This document shows, piece after piece, positions 1-6,178 of a DNA stretch of 8,187 nucleotides. The notes beneath the pieces were generated by a model. It saw only the letters and a list, made by a program, of their open reading frames with translations. It had not been told where the DNA came from and ran no database searches. The position numbers and the translations under genes are program-made. The stretch's first letter is position 1, and every line of letters begins with the position of its first letter. This DNA is from Hyphomonas sp. (GTDB lineage: Bacteria > Pseudomonadota > Alphaproteobacteria > Caulobacterales > Hyphomonadaceae), in contig JARFRJ010000508.1 in the NCBI GenBank assembly GCA_029287305.1, positions 1-8,187 of the forward strand, given 5' to 3'.

Positions 1-302
1 GATCGCCCAAAATAATCATAGGAGAGATCAAAACCTTCTCCAGCAAGGCGCTGTATTTCATATTGCGCATCGCAATAGGCCTTAACATCTAGGCCCTGTG
101 CCTGCGCGGCCAGTTCAGCTGGTGTGCCATGTTCATCGGTCGCACAGATATAGAGAACATCATGTCCGTTCAGACGTTGATAGCGGGCATACACATCGGC
201 AGGCAGCATCGATCCGGCCAAATTGCCTAAATGCTTCACCCCATTAATATAGGGGAGGGCGGAAGTGATCAGGATACGTCGTTTTTCAGGCAAGTGGGTC
301 AC
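1..302 (-). CDS. metG: Methionine--tRNA ligase, N-terminal part (runs off left edge)
   Basis: Cytoplasmic class I aminoacyl-tRNA synthetase that charges tRNA-Met with methionine. Translating the minus strand from 302 gives 100 codons open to the window edge. The start of the catalytic Rossmann fold is visible: [18 protein letters not shown] at about residues 10-27, with HLGN as the HIGH-class ATP-binding signature, then [12 protein letters not shown], then [16 protein letters not shown] at about 52-67. These are diagnostic of MetG. The start is GTG at 302-300. It is the only normal start codon between an in-frame stop (326-324) and the conserved region, and a weak purine-rich GAAAG lies about 7 bases upstream. 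The rest of the protein (KMSKS loop, anticodon-binding domain) lies outside the window. The gene is divergent from the SnoaL-like gene. Family assignment is very secure; the GTG start is probable. Confidence 0.94.
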   Translation of the reverse strand, partial: MTHLPEKRRILITSALPYINGVKHLGNLAGSMLPADVYARYQRLNGHDVLYICATDEHGTPAELAAQAQGLDVKAYCDAQYEIQRLAGEGFDLSYDYFGR

Positions 303-624
303 ACGGAAACTTTCTATTGGATATCAACTCTATGCCTATGCTTTTGCGCGAGTTTGACAATGAAAACCAGTCCTTGGTTTGGCTGATTATATATATTTAT
401 AGCGTCTGACGGCGACGTGCGCGCGGTTCATTGATGGAAAATGCGCAATAATAGCAATTTAAAAATTCTAAGGCGAGTCCAGAAAAATCAGAAACTCTAT
501 GAATATATATATTTAAATCAAGGCTATAGGGTTCTACCAAGCCTCCAAAACATCATAATTTGCAAAGAAAAAAGCGCAAACCTCCCGCTGGCTTCCTTTT
601 AAATATCTGTTTTGGGCCAGAGGA

Positions 625-688
625 TTTCCAAAAACACCAATATTTGCTAATATATAGCTGTTTTCGATAGCGCTATAGATTTTGGAAA
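625..688. repeat. Nested inverted repeats upstream of the SnoaL-like gene
   Basis: A perfect 9-bp inverted repeat has arms TTTCCAAAA (625-633) and TTTTGGAAA (680-688). Inside it lie a 6-bp pair, TATAGC (653-658) and GCTATA (672-677), and a 10-bp palindrome, ATAGCGCTAT (667-676). The position just upstream of the start at 724 would suit an operator or a 5'-leader structure. In AT-rich DNA such symmetry can also arise by chance, so the regulatory role is inference. Confidence 0.3.
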
Positions 689-708
689 CATAACTTAAAA
701 TGGCTCTT

Positions 709-717
709 AGGGAGGAT
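709..717 (+). promoter_or_regulatory. Ribosome binding site that fixes the SnoaL-like start
   Basis: A strong purine-rich Shine-Dalgarno sequence, AGGGAGGAT, ends 6 bases before ATG 724. An upstream in-frame ATG at 700 lies 5' of this site and has no ribosome binding site of its own. The start at 724 is therefore chosen. Confidence 0.8.
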
Positions 718-723
718 ATCACT

Positions 724-1098
724 ATGACAAGCTTAATGGAAATTGGCCAGTCTCTGGTCGATAATTGCCGCGCAGGCACGGAAAGGGAATGCCTAGACCA
801 GCTCTATTCCAGAGAGGCCGTCTCGGTTGAAGCTATGGCCAGCCCCGAAATGGGCGGGGCGGCGATTACAGGGCTAGATGCGATTAAAGGTAAGCATGAT
901 TGGTGGCAATCGGCCTTTACCGTGCATGATCTACAAATTGGTGGGCCCTATATACATGGCGAGGATCGTTTTGCGGTGACATTCAAAATGGACACTGAGG
1001 AAAAGGCGACAGGCAAGCGGGACAGCATGCAAGAAGTGGCGGTTTATACCGTCGCAGATGGGAAAATTGTCCGTGAGGAGTTTTTCTACACACCTTAA
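724..1098 (+). CDS. SnoaL-like / NTF2-like fold protein
   Basis: A predicted 124-residue soluble protein. Its size, single alpha+beta cone layout and ending VYTVADGKIVREEFFY (residues 108-122) match small SnoaL-like (NTF2-superfamily) proteins of alphaproteobacteria. An early helical region with CRAG (15-18) is followed by LDAIKGKHDWW (51-61), the conserved 'G..AI..K..WW' segment, and then beta strands. The superfamily includes isomerases, hydrolases and many uncharacterised pocket proteins; nothing visible defines the ligand or reaction. The start is ATG 724, set by the strong ribosome binding site at 709-717. It could be co-transcribed with the membrane-protein gene 137 bases downstream, but that gap is AT-rich and contains a TATAAT at 1193-1198, so a separate promoter is possible. 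Fold assignment is fairly sure; function is unknown. Confidence 0.8.
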   Translation: MTSLMEIGQSLVDNCRAGTERECLDQLYSREAVSVEAMASPEMGGAAITGLDAIKGKHDWWQSAFTVHDLQIGGPYIHGEDRFAVTFKMDTEEKATGKRDSMQEVAVYTVADGKIVREEFFYTP

Positions 1099-1235
1099 CT
1101 TACCCGGTATTAAAATCCCGGCTCGTCTCGCACGCCCAAATGGCACAGATATATCACAGACATTTAACGTCATTCGGGCCTCATCTAAAATATATAATTA
1201 CTAAATAGTTTATTGTTTATATTAGGAGAATTATT

Positions 1236-1652
1236 ATGCCAAAAATAGCTGGAGTGAATGCTCTCGGCGTATTGCTCGCCGCTTTGGGTATCTATGTGAT
1301 TGGAATTTTATGGTTCGGAATTCTGTTTCAGGAGCTTTGGATCACGAGTAATGGATATACGCTTGAAAAGCTGGAGGCCAATTTTTCCCCGGTTCTTGTT
1401 TATGGCGGCGGCGTACTGATCCCGCTTATCCTCGCTTTTGCGATTGGCTGGTTGCTGAAGGTGACGGGCACAAAAGGCCTGCAGGCAAGCCTTTTGTTTG
1501 GGCTAAAGCTGGGCCTTTTCATTGTCGGACCGCTTATGGCCTATGGCTATGTTTATAATGAAACGCCTTCTTTAACGGCTTTTTTGCTGGACTTCAGCCA
1601 TAGTCTTGTCGGGTTTATCGTCGGTGCAGGCATTCTGTCTTATTTTGAATGA
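1236..1652 (+). CDS. DUF1761-type four-helix membrane protein
   Basis: A 138-residue, strongly hydrophobic protein with four predicted membrane helices at about residues 7-29, 55-77, 84-106 and 117-136. The first helix carries ILWFGILFQELW (24-35), resembling the LWYG.LF...W hallmark of DUF1761 proteins. The third and fourth helices carry small-residue and aromatic patterns also seen in that family. The role is unknown; it probably sits in the inner membrane. The start is ATG 1236 with AGGAG at 1224-1228, 7 bases upstream. It ends with TGA. The inverted repeat after the gene lacks a U-tract on this strand, so it is not an obvious terminator for this gene. Family recognition is from memory of conserved motifs and is reasonably confident. 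Confidence 0.78.
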   Translation: MPKIAGVNALGVLLAALGIYVIGILWFGILFQELWITSNGYTLEKLEANFSPVLVYGGGVLIPLILAFAIGWLLKVTGTKGLQASLLFGLKLGLFIVGPLMAYGYVYNETPSLTAFLLDFSHSLVGFIVGAGILSYFE

Positions 1653-1673
1653 GCCTGCTCTTTATGAGACGAT

Positions 1674-1706
1674 AAAAAATATGCCCTGATGCTAAGCATC
1701 AGGGCA
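1674..1706 (-). terminator. Rho-independent terminator, minus strand
   Basis: The sequence holds a perfect 11-bp stem: TGCCCTGATGC (1682-1692), a 3-nt loop (1693-1695) and GCATCAGGGCA (1696-1706). On the minus strand the stem is followed by TATTTTTTA (1681-1673), the canonical U-tract. On the plus strand only a mixed ACTAAAGAG follows. Outer arms CTCTTTA (1658-1664) and TAAAGAG (1708-1714) add further symmetry. It therefore ends a transcript arriving from higher coordinates, although no protein gene is visible there. Confidence 0.75.
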
Positions 1707-1894
1707 CTAAAGAGTTTACATTCAAGGCTTATGAAATGGGTCTGACCCTCACGCCTGAACTTAATGTTCTGCAAGGCAGAATATCCACAAAGGTACACAC
1801 ACAAAGGCAGACAATCTGAGGCCTCAATCCCCATGATAATGAGGCCTTGCTATATGCATCGTGCTGTATTTGGAATATCCTTCATACCCGTCTC
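1674..1894 (-). ncRNA. Candidate small RNA of about 220 nt (unnamed)
   Basis: This is an inferred transcript between a minus-strand TTGACA element (1929-1924) and the strong minus-strand terminator at 1674-1706. Between them lie several short hairpins: GTAT/ATAC with GGA/TCC (1887-1866), AGGCCTCA/TGAGGCCT (1847-1819), TTCTGC/GCAGAA (1781-1767) and GGGT/ACCC (1748-1738). No convincing protein frame fits: the one long minus-strand frame here would read through the terminator into the DUF1761 gene. The size suits a bacterial sRNA, but I could not match it to 6S, tmRNA, SRP RNA, RNase P or another known family. The poor -10 is the weak point. The terminator is solid; the transcript itself is inference. 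Confidence 0.38.
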
Positions 1895-1900
1895 ATAAAT

Positions 1901-1929
1901 TTAAGCCTACCTCTCGAATATGGTGTCAA
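1901..1929 (-). promoter_or_regulatory. Possible sigma-70-type promoter for the minus-strand sRNA
   Basis: The minus strand has a perfect -35 hexamer, TTGACA, at 1929-1924. The -10 region is poor: GCTTAA after 17 bases, or TTAAAT after 19. A start near 1894 would give an RNA of about 220 nt ending at the terminator at 1674-1706. Support comes mainly from the -35 and from the terminator in the same orientation. Confidence 0.3.
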
Positions 1930-2249
1930 AAGGGCAAGAGTATGATAAATGAAGGCAGTGTATAGTCGGTATTTAAAACGCTTGTCATTGCGCTGCCGTT
2001 GCGCTGCTCGCCCCACGGGTTGGAGCGCGCGCAATAGTCATAATTTAAAGCGTTGAAGCGTTTCGAAAAGAATCGTAAGCGCTTTACATTATGTATCCGC
2101 GCGTGCACTGCGCCGTTCGCCTGATTGACGACCGATTGTCACAAGCCATGGCGCGATTGCGATCTTGTGCTATGTGTCTTGTCGATTAGATGTAATTGTC
2201 GAATCTGTTGATATGGCTTAGGGCCTAAACGCATTAGAGGGTTGATTTC
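1930..2249. other. Intergenic region upstream of the nuo operon
   Basis: No protein gene is supported here. A GC-rich core (about 1988-2034, with ATTGCGC at 1987-1993 inverted as GCGCAAT at 2029-2035) is followed by the 14-bp inverted repeat at 2039-2093. Closer to nuoA, TTGTCGA is repeated directly at 2179-2185 and 2196-2202, and CACAAG (2140-2145) is inverted as CTTGTG (2164-2169). The nuo promoter presumably lies here. The best I can offer is a weak TTGTGC (2165-2170) with TAGATG (2187-2192), which I do not call. Confidence 0.5.
2039..2093. repeat. 14-bp imperfect inverted repeat upstream of nuoA
   Basis: Arms CATAATTTAAAGCG (2039-2052) and CGCTTTACATTATG (2080-2093) are reverse complements at 13 of 14 positions, separated by 27 bases. 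The palindrome TTTCGAAA (2061-2068) lies near the centre. Such an arrangement could be an operator for a regulator of the nuo operon, a cruciform, or an RNA stem-loop. There is no U-tract on either side, so it does not look like a terminator. The symmetry is seen directly; the function is unknown. Confidence 0.5.
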
Positions 2250-2630
2250 ATGACAATAGAAGACGTGCAAGCGCTGACATTGGACTATTTGCCGGTTGTG
2301 ATCTTTTTGGGTTTGGCCTTGGCCTTGGCTTTGCTGTTCATCATCGGTGCTTATATTCTTGGGCCCAATAAGCCGGATCCGGAAAAAAACTCTGCCTATG
2401 AATGCGGATTTCATGCCTTTGACGATGCCCGGATGAAATTTGATGTGCGCTTTTATCTGGTGGCCATTCTATTTATCATTTTTGACCTCGAAGTGGCGTT
2501 TCTGTTCCCATGGGCGGTCAGCCTTGGCGAGATTGGCCTTCTGGGCTTTTGGTCCATGGTCGCCTTTCTGGCGGTTCTGACAATTGGGTTTATCTATGAA
2601 TGGCGCTCAGGCGCTCTGGAGTGGGAATAA
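2250..2630 (+). CDS. nuoA: NADH-quinone oxidoreductase subunit A
   Basis: Membrane subunit (ND3 homologue) of proton-pumping complex I, in the inner membrane next to the quinone-binding module. At 126 residues it has the normal length. Three predicted helices are visible at about 13-37, 66-88 and 95-117. The long first loop holds the conserved YECGF (50-54), including the loop cysteine, and the second helix carries the hallmark [14 protein letters not shown] (75-88) with acidic D79 and E81. The start ATG 2250 has GAGGG at 2237-2241, 8 bases upstream. It is the first gene of the nuo operon, and its TAA overlaps the nuoB ATG by one base (TAATG). Nothing is abnormal. Confidence 0.97.
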   Translation: MTIEDVQALTLDYLPVVIFLGLALALALLFIIGAYILGPNKPDPEKNSAYECGFHAFDDARMKFDVRFYLVAILFIIFDLEVAFLFPWAVSLGEIGLLGFWSMVAFLAVLTIGFIYEWRSGALEWE

Positions 2631-3196
2631 TGGGTGAGATCAAACCATATGCTTTGACAGGCGGGCGCACAGGCGTCGAAGATGGTCATGATGTGCGGGC
2701 TGATGACCCTTTCCATGCCGGCTTATCGGATCAGTTGGCGGATAAGGGCTTTATTGTTGCCAATGCCGACAATCTGATCACTTGGGCCCGGACAGGCTCC
2801 CTGATGTGGATGACATTTGGACTGGCTTGCTGCGCGGTTGAGATGATGCATGCGGGTAATCCGCGCTATGATCTGGAGCGCTTTGGCATGGCCCCGCGCG
2901 GCAGTCCGCGTCAATCTGATGTGATGATTGTGGCCGGAACGCTGACCAATAAAATGGCGCCGGCGATGCGAAAAGTCTATGACCAGATGCCAGAGCCACG
3001 CTATGTCGTCTCGATGGGATCGTGTGCGAATGGCGGCGGCTATTATCATTACAGCTATTCGGTCGTGCGCGGCTGTGACAGGATTGTTCCGGTAGATATT
3101 TATGTGCCAGGTTGTCCGCCAACAGCAGAAGCCTTGGTGTATGGATTGCTGCAATTGCAGAAGAAAATACGCCGTGAAGGCTCAATTGAGCGCTAG
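2630..3196 (+). CDS. nuoB: NADH-quinone oxidoreductase subunit B
   Basis: Peripheral-arm subunit (PSST/20 kDa homologue) that carries the terminal 4Fe-4S cluster N2, the electron donor to quinone. From ATG 2630 the product is 188 residues. The N2 ligands are all present: the tandem pair C67-C68 in [11 protein letters not shown]132 in GSCANGGG, and C162 in [12 protein letters not shown] polar N-terminal extension of about 40 residues precedes the core, as in many alphaproteobacteria. I chose 2630 over the in-frame ATG at 2600 because 2600 lies deep in nuoA, whereas 2630 forms the TAATG overlap used repeatedly in this operon and has GGAG at 2618-2621 upstream. It ends in TAG, 9 bases before nuoC. 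Confidence 0.96.
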   Translation: MGEIKPYALTGGRTGVEDGHDVRADDPFHAGLSDQLADKGFIVANADNLITWARTGSLMWMTFGLACCAVEMMHAGNPRYDLERFGMAPRGSPRQSDVMIVAGTLTNKMAPAMRKVYDQMPEPRYVVSMGSCANGGGYYHYSYSVVRGCDRIVPVDIYVPGCPPTAEALVYGLLQLQKKIRREGSIER

Positions 3197-3205
3197 GGGG
3201 CTATC

Positions 3206-3835
3206 ATGGAAATTCTGACCTCTTTAGCGGATCGCATTGCCGATAGACTTCCCGATGCGGTTAAATCGCACACCATTACCCATGGCGAGCTGTGTATCCT
3301 GATAGAGCATGAGCATGTCTTGCAGGTCTTGACATTTTTACGTGATGATAGTGAGTGCGCCTTTGAAACACTGATAGATATATGCGGTGTGGATTATCCT
3401 GAAAGGGCCGAGCGTTTCGAGCTTGTTTATCATCTCCTGTCGATGACACTAAACCAGCGTATCCGGGTAAAACTGGCCACCGATGACAATACGCCGATTG
3501 ACAGCCTGACAGAGATTTTCTCCTGTGCCAATTGGTATGAGCGCGAAGCCTTTGACATGTATGGCATTGAATTTTCCGGTCATCCGGATTTGCGACGCCT
3601 CCTGACAGATTATGGCTTTGAGGGCTTTCCGTTGCGAAAGGATTTCCCACTCACAGGCCATGTTGAGGTGCGCTATGATGATCTGCAAAAGCGCGTCATC
3701 TATGAACCGGTACAATTGACCCAGGAATATCGCAATTTTGACTTTTTGAGCCCTTGGGAAGGTATGACACATGTCATTCCAGGCGATGAAAAAGCCCAAA
3801 ACCCCAAATCCAATGGGGCAAAGGAGGCAGACTAA
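3206..3835 (+). CDS. nuoC: NADH-quinone oxidoreductase subunit C
   Basis: Peripheral-arm 30-kDa subunit of complex I, without cofactors, packing against NuoD and NuoB. At 209 residues it is a stand-alone NuoC and not the NuoCD fusion of E. coli. The family signature is clear: [20 protein letters not shown] (110-129), followed by [20 protein letters not shown] (130-149) and EVRYDD (154-159). The hydrophilic tail after about residue 190 is variable in the family. The start ATG 3206 follows a G-rich Shine-Dalgarno (AGGGGG, 3195-3200) by 5 bases. Its stop codon TAA overlaps the nuoD ATG by one base, and the nuoD ribosome binding site AAGGAGG (3821-3827) lies inside the nuoC 3' end. Confidence 0.97.
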   Translation: MEILTSLADRIADRLPDAVKSHTITHGELCILIEHEHVLQVLTFLRDDSECAFETLIDICGVDYPERAERFELVYHLLSMTLNQRIRVKLATDDNTPIDSLTEIFSCANWYEREAFDMYGIEFSGHPDLRRLLTDYGFEGFPLRKDFPLTGHVEVRYDDLQKRVIYEPVQLTQEYRNFDFLSPWEGMTHVIPGDEKAQNPKSNGAKEAD

Positions 3836-5031
3836 TGGCGGATGATCAACACGAAAATGCCGAGACCAATCGCAAGTTTACCCTAAATTTCGGGCCCCAG
3901 CATCCGGCTGCGCACGGCGTTTTGCGGATGATACTGGATCTCGATGGCGAGCTTGTTGAGCGTGTTGACAGCCATATCGGCCTTCTGCATCGCGGCACAG
4001 AAAAACTGATTGAATACAAGACTTATCTGCAGGCACTGCCTTATTTTGATCGCTTGGATTATGTCTCACCGATGAATCAGGAACATGCTTGGTGTCTGGC
4101 GATTGAAAAACTGCTCGGCATAGACGTTCCGCGCCGTGCCTCCTTCATCCGCGTCCTCTATTCAGAGATCGGGCGGATTATGAACCATATCCTCAATATT
4201 ACGACACAGGCGATGGATGTGGGGGCTTTGACACCCATTACTTGGGGCTTTGAGGAGCGCGAAAAGCTGTGCGTTTTCTATGAGCGCGCCTGCGGTAGCC
4301 GCATGCATTCAGCCTATTTTCGCCCCGGCGGTGTGCATCAGGACTTACCCCCGGAATTGCTTGAGGATATCTGGACCTTTACCGAAGGTTTCGGTCAGGT
4401 GATGGAGGATATCGAAACCCTCCTGACGGAAAACCGTATTTTCAAACAGCGTAATGTTGATATTGGAGTTGTGGATCGCCAGACGATAATGGATTGGGGC
4501 TTTTCCGGCGTCATGGTGCGCGGGTCTGGACTGGCTTGGGATTTGCGTCGATCGCAACCTTATGAAATTTACAATGAACTCGATTTTAAAATCCCGGTCG
4601 GTAAAAATGGTGACAATTATGATCGCTATGTTTGCCGTATGGAGGAGATGAAGGAATCGATTAAAATCATGCGTCAATGCATTGAGAAAATGCCTGACGG
4701 CGAGGTTTTGCTGGCCGGGTCGAAAGTTGCTCCGCCGCGTCGCGCAGACATGAAAAACTCCATGGAAGCCCTTATCCATCATTTCAAGCTTTACACAGAA
4801 GGCTTTCATGTGCCCGCCGGGGAGACTTATGCGGCGGTGGAAGCGCCAAAAGGTGAGTTTGGAGTCTATCTTGTATCAGATGGCAGCAATCGGCCTTATC
4901 GGGCTAAATTGCGGGCCCCAGGCTTTCCGCATCTGGCTGCGATGGATCATTTGTGCAAAGGGCATATGCTGGCCGATGTCTCGGCGATTCTTGGCTCTTT
5001 GGATGTTGTTTTTGGCGAGATTGATCGATAA
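3835..5031 (+). CDS. nuoD: NADH-quinone oxidoreductase subunit D
   Basis: Peripheral-arm 49-kDa subunit, related to the large subunit of NiFe hydrogenases, which forms the quinone-reduction pocket with NuoB. It has 398 residues, the normal length. Visible landmarks are [11 protein letters not shown] (18-28), where H27 should match the quinone-pocket histidine, [11 protein letters not shown] (50-60), the 49-kDa signature, and [11 protein letters not shown] (70-80), where Y76 should match the quinone-pocket tyrosine. The C-terminus is the usual [13 protein letters not shown]. Residue equivalences are from memory of the Thermus structure. Translation is coupled to nuoC upstream (AAGGAGG, 7 bases before ATG) and, by another TAATG overlap, to the VOC gene downstream. 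Confidence 0.98.
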   Translation: MADDQHENAETNRKFTLNFGPQHPAAHGVLRMILDLDGELVERVDSHIGLLHRGTEKLIEYKTYLQALPYFDRLDYVSPMNQEHAWCLAIEKLLGIDVPRRASFIRVLYSEIGRIMNHILNITTQAMDVGALTPITWGFEEREKLCVFYERACGSRMHSAYFRPGGVHQDLPPELLEDIWTFTEGFGQVMEDIETLLTENRIFKQRNVDIGVVDRQTIMDWGFSGVMVRGSGLAWDLRRSQPYEIYNELDFKIPVGKNGDNYDRYVCRMEEMKESIKIMRQCIEKMPDGEVLLAGSKVAPPRRADMKNSMEALIHHFKLYTEGFHVPAGETYAAVEAPKGEFGVYLVSDGSNRPYRAKLRAPGFPHLAAMDHLCKGHMLADVSAILGSLDVVFGEIDR

Positions 5032-5486
5032 TGGGCGCTTTCCCGGAACAACGTATGAGCATTCTCACCTTGGCCGTGTCTGATCTGGACGCGTCGCGTG
5101 CCTTTTATCGCGATATATTGGGTTTGAAACCTTTTATGACGGATAATATTACCATGTTTGATATGGGTGGCTTTGTGCTGGGCTTATGGGATCATGATAA
5201 ATTGCAGGATGATATTGGTCATCCAGCCGGGGCGCCCTTTGATCGGCAGGGGTCGGCCATGGCGCTTGCTTATAATGCCCGCTCAGAAGCCGAGGTGGAT
5301 ACTATTTTTGAGGCCCTTCGGGCTCATGATGTAACCATCTCAAAACCGCCGCATAAAGCCTTTTGGGGCGGATATTCGGGCTATTTTCTTGATCCGGACG
5401 GGCATGCTTGGGAAGTGGCCTATAATCCCTTTTGGGGCTTTGAGGCCGATGGCCGGCTCAAATTACCACAACAGGAGGCGGTGTAA
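5031..5486 (+). CDS. VOC-superfamily (glyoxalase-like) protein inside the nuo operon
   Basis: A 151-residue protein of the vicinal-oxygen-chelate fold, which includes glyoxalase I, bleomycin-resistance proteins and extradiol dioxygenases. It shows two beta-alpha-beta-beta-beta modules. The first opens with SILTLAVSDLDASRAFYRDI (10-29). The second ends with the strongly conserved FWGGYSGYFLDPDGHAWEVA (111-130) and YNPFW. Compared with glyoxalase I, the C-terminal metal-ligand position is filled (E128), but the two histidine positions look like I11 and M77/A78, so a classical metal site seems incomplete. Its substrate is unknown. It starts at ATG 5031, overlapping the nuoD stop, and its TAA overlaps the nuoE ATG. 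An alternative start at ATG 5055 is possible, but EQRMSILTL before it resembles family N-termini. It is not a known complex I subunit. Confidence 0.9.
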   Translation: MGAFPEQRMSILTLAVSDLDASRAFYRDILGLKPFMTDNITMFDMGGFVLGLWDHDKLQDDIGHPAGAPFDRQGSAMALAYNARSEAEVDTIFEALRAHDVTISKPPHKAFWGGYSGYFLDPDGHAWEVAYNPFWGFEADGRLKLPQQEAV

Positions 5487-6175
5487 TGGCGCTTAGACGT
5501 TTTGATCTAGACGCAGGTGGCGAGAGCTTCGCCTTTTGCGCGGAGACGGAGCCGAAAATTGCCTTCTGGCTGGCCAAATACCCTGAAGACAGGCAGCGTT
5601 CAGCGGTCATCCCGCTTTTATGGCTCGCTCAGAAGGACAATCAGGGCTGGCTGTCAGAGCCTGCCATGCGGACCGTCGCAGAGCTTCTGGACATGCCTTA
5701 TATCCGTGTTTATGAGGTGGCGACCTTTTACACTATGTTCCGATTGCAGCCAGTAGGGCGTCATCATATCCAAATTTGCGGCACGACGCCCTGCATGTTG
5801 CGCGGGGCCAATGATCTCAAAGATATCGCGACAGACAAGATCGGCGCGAAAATGCATGTCAGCGATAATGGTCAATTGTCGTGGGAAGAGGTGGAATGCC
5901 TCGGCGCTTGCGTAAATGCTCCCATGGTGCAGATCAATGATTATTATTATGAAGATTTAAGCGCCGCGAGCTTTGCCGATATTCTGGCGAAACTGGATCA
6001 GGGTGAGGCGGTGGCGCCCGGCAGTTTTGCCGAGCGTATCAATTCTGCGCCGTTCGGCGTGCCTACGACGCTAAGCGAAGAGGCGCTTTATAATGGTGCG
6101 CGCCTGATAGACAGTTTACCGAATCTGCTCACAGAAGAGGCAAATCCCGCTGCCGATAAGAAGAAAGACGCCTAG
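5486..6175 (+). CDS. nuoE: NADH-quinone oxidoreductase subunit E
   Basis: Peripheral-arm 24-kDa subunit carrying the 2Fe-2S cluster N1a, paired with NuoF in the NADH-dehydrogenase module. It has 229 residues, longer than the E. coli protein. A helical N-terminal part (AVIPLLWLAQ, VYEVATFYTMF) leads into the thioredoxin-like domain with all four N1a ligands: C98 and C103 in CGTTPC, C138 and C142 in CLGAC. Residues after about 175 form the SAP...TTL tail typical of alphaproteobacterial and mitochondrial-type NuoE, ending in a charged ADKKKDA. The start ATG 5486 has AGGAGG at 5473-5478 inside the VOC gene and overlaps its stop by one base. The stop is TAG, 3 bases before nuoF. Confidence 0.97.
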   Translation: MALRRFDLDAGGESFAFCAETEPKIAFWLAKYPEDRQRSAVIPLLWLAQKDNQGWLSEPAMRTVAELLDMPYIRVYEVATFYTMFRLQPVGRHHIQICGTTPCMLRGANDLKDIATDKIGAKMHVSDNGQLSWEEVECLGACVNAPMVQINDYYYEDLSAASFADILAKLDQGEAVAPGSFAERINSAPFGVPTTLSEEALYNGARLIDSLPNLLTEEANPAADKKKDA

Positions 6176-6178
6176 AAT

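Larger units (their letters stand above)
303..723. other. AT-rich divergent intergenic region
   Basis: This stretch separates metG (minus) from the SnoaL-like gene (plus) and should hold both promoters. I found no -35/-10 pair good enough to call. A TTGACA on the plus strand at 354-359 has no matching -10, and a TATAAT on the minus strand at 391-386 has no matching -35. The 12-mer TATATATATTTA occurs twice in direct orientation, at 388-399 and 504-515. Short hairpins are possible at 364-380 (AAACCA/TGGTTT) and 521-544 (AGGCT/AGCCT). Minus-strand reading frames here lack family signatures. I see no protein-coding or RNA gene. Confidence 0.6.

Noticed and set aside
700..723. Upstream ATG start for the SnoaL-like gene (132 residues)
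   Set aside because: The strong AGGGAGGAT ribosome binding site lies between this ATG and the one at 724, and the extra eight residues do not look like family sequence.
534..779. Minus-strand 81-codon frame
   Set aside because: It overlaps the start and ribosome binding site of the SnoaL-like gene and shows no recognisable motif.
1682..1706. Hairpin as terminator of the plus-strand DUF1761 gene
   Set aside because: There is no U-tract on the plus strand; the T-run is on the minus strand, so the element points the other way.
1640..1834. Minus-strand 64-codon reading frame
   Set aside because: It reads through the perfect terminator stem and into the DUF1761 gene, and shows no recognisable domain.
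1987..2035. GC-rich segment considered as a tRNA or other structural RNA
   Set aside because: No cloverleaf, T-arm consensus or anticodon stem could be built; only a 7-bp inverted repeat is present.
1926..2108. Minus-strand 60-codon frame starting with GTG
   Set aside because: No family features, and its N-terminal region is just the inverted-repeat DNA; considered a chance frame.
2600..2629. Upstream ATG start for nuoB (198 residues)
   Set aside because: It lies inside the conserved nuoA 3' end, while ATG 2630 gives the TAATG overlap seen at three other junctions and a normal protein length.
2723..3185. Two long minus-strand frames opposite nuoB (2723-3154 and 2778-3185)
   Set aside because: They are antisense to the well-conserved nuoB, and their translations are rich in His/Arg/Ser with no domain, as expected of shadow frames.
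4808..5083. Plus-strand 91-codon frame across the nuoD 3' end
   Set aside because: It is an alternative frame of nuoD and the VOC gene; both of those are supported by homology and it is not.
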